Below, one piece after another: positions 5,400-5,859 of a stretch of 5,859 bases of DNA. The DNA comes from DASYSA01 sp036003885 (GTDB taxonomy: Bacteria > Acidobacteriota > Blastocatellia > UBA7656). Positions within the stretch are counted from its first letter, which is position 1. Each line of letters starts with the position of its first letter. The stretch lies in NCBI GenBank assembly GCA_036003885.1, contig DASYSA010000203.1:1-5859 (forward strand). Direction: 5' to 3'. The notes under the pieces are model-generated. The model made no database searches and had not been told where the DNA came from. It saw only the letters and a program-made list of their open reading frames with translations. Both the position numbers and the translations under genes were made by a program.

Positions 5400-5859
5400 T
5401 CAAGAGGCGTTGCCGTGATGCGCTCTTGCAACCTCCTTCAGGGTGTCGGCCAGCCGTGAGATGCCTTCATCGATCTCTCCGGCCGTCAGGGCGCAAAAGG
5501 GCAGCCGCAAGAAGCGCTCGCCGCCGCCGTCTGGAAAGAAAGCCATACCATCGGCGAGGTTCAGATTGCGCTTGAGCGCCTGAGTTCGCAGTTCAGTCGT
5601 GAGAGTTCCCATCGGCAGAGTCAACGAAACGAAGAAGCCGCCATCAGGCCGAGTGGCTTGCGCTTCGGGCATGTATTTGTCGACCGCCGCCAGGCAGGCT
5701 TCCAGGCGAGGGGCGTACAGGGCCTTGAGCCTCTCGATTTGCGGCGTAAGGAGTCCGCGCCGGCACCACTCGTAGGTAACACCATGGGCGAAGTACCCCG
5801 GTGAAATGTAAATGTCTTCGGCAACCTTGCCGATCCTGGCGATCATCTTCGCGTCCCCT
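5400..5859 (-). CDS. PLP-dependent class I/II aminotransferase, C-terminal part
   Basis: The reading frame is open to the right edge, so only about the last 150 residues are present. The ATG at 5846 is internal, because in-frame codons for GDAK precede it. The visible part matches the small domain of fold-type I aminotransferases of the aspartate, 2-aminoadipate and MocR-like group: a helix and loop IYISPGYFAHG, the RPDGGFFVSLTLP segment (residues 66-78 counted from the internal Met), and RFLRLPFCALT, whose second Arg (residue 114) is at the position of the conserved arginine that binds the substrate alpha-carboxylate. The PLP lysine would lie outside the window. The enzyme should be cytoplasmic and transfer an amino group to a 2-oxo acid; its specificity cannot be read. 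It is the upstream gene of a probable two-gene unit with the methyltransferase. Confidence 0.85.
   Translation of the reverse strand, partial: GDAKMIARIGKVAEDIYISPGYFAHGVTYEWCRRGLLTPQIERLKALYAPRLEACLAAVDKYMPEAQATRPDGGFFVSLTLPMGTLTTELRTQALKRNLNLADGMAFFPDGGGERFLRLPFCALTAGEIDEGISRLADTLKEVARAHHGNAS
5432..5438 (-). promoter_or_regulatory. SD-like AAGGAGG with misplaced spacing
   Basis: AAGGAGG on the minus strand lies inside the 3' end of the aminotransferase gene, coding for Lys-Glu-Val there. It touches an in-frame TTG (5429-5431) of the methyltransferase frame with no spacer and is 72 nt from the preferred ATG. It may be a chance match, or it may help load ribosomes for coupled translation. 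Confidence 0.3.

Noticed and set aside
5141..5575. Plus-strand open frame across the methyltransferase/aminotransferase junction
   Set aside because: It is opposite two genes with clear motifs and is Arg/Cys-rich in the way typical of antisense frames in GC-rich DNA.

Overview
The window looks like ordinary chromosomal DNA from a Gram-negative, diderm bacterium. It is moderately GC-rich by eye, and ATG or TTG starts with patchy Shine-Dalgarno sites are plausible. The mix of an SVSG-repeat DUF4097-type exported protein, a TMTC-like membrane glycosyltransferase carrying TPRs, a DUF2167 membrane-anchored protein and CTCCC-type intergenic octamer repeats suggests Acidobacteriota (Blastocatellia-like) or a similar environmental phylum. 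That placement is an inference from gene style, not a demonstrated assignment. No rRNA, tRNA, CRISPR array, transposase or phage gene is visible.

Layout from left to right. Positions 1-45 hold a short octamer tandem repeat that ends in a palindrome at the window edge. Positions 51-800 (minus) encode an exported beta-solenoid-like DUF4097 protein. Positions 801-989 are a divergent intergenic region with a candidate sigma70-type promoter for the plus-strand gene. Positions 990-1355 (plus) encode a small orphan lipoprotein. It converges on, and overlaps by 4 bp, a large minus-strand gene (1352-3367) for a multi-pass GT-C-like protein with C-terminal TPRs. That gene has a near-consensus promoter at 3408-3436. 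Upstream is a DUF2167 membrane protein gene (3559-4581, minus), and then a 172-bp gap containing a rho-independent terminator. The terminator ends a minus-strand unit made of a class I SAM methyltransferase (4754-5359) and the C-terminal part of a fold-type I PLP aminotransferase (5400 to the right edge).

The genes do not form one obvious pathway. Four of the six products are predicted to be envelope or membrane proteins (DUF4097 protein, lipoprotein, TMTC-like protein, DUF2167 protein). The aminotransferase/methyltransferase pair is probably a separate metabolic transcription unit. I found no convincing new defence, mobile or RNA system. The items most worth a second look are the edge repeat/palindrome, the bacterial TMTC-like protein, the orphan lipoprotein, and the uncertain translation starts of the TMTC-like and methyltransferase genes.
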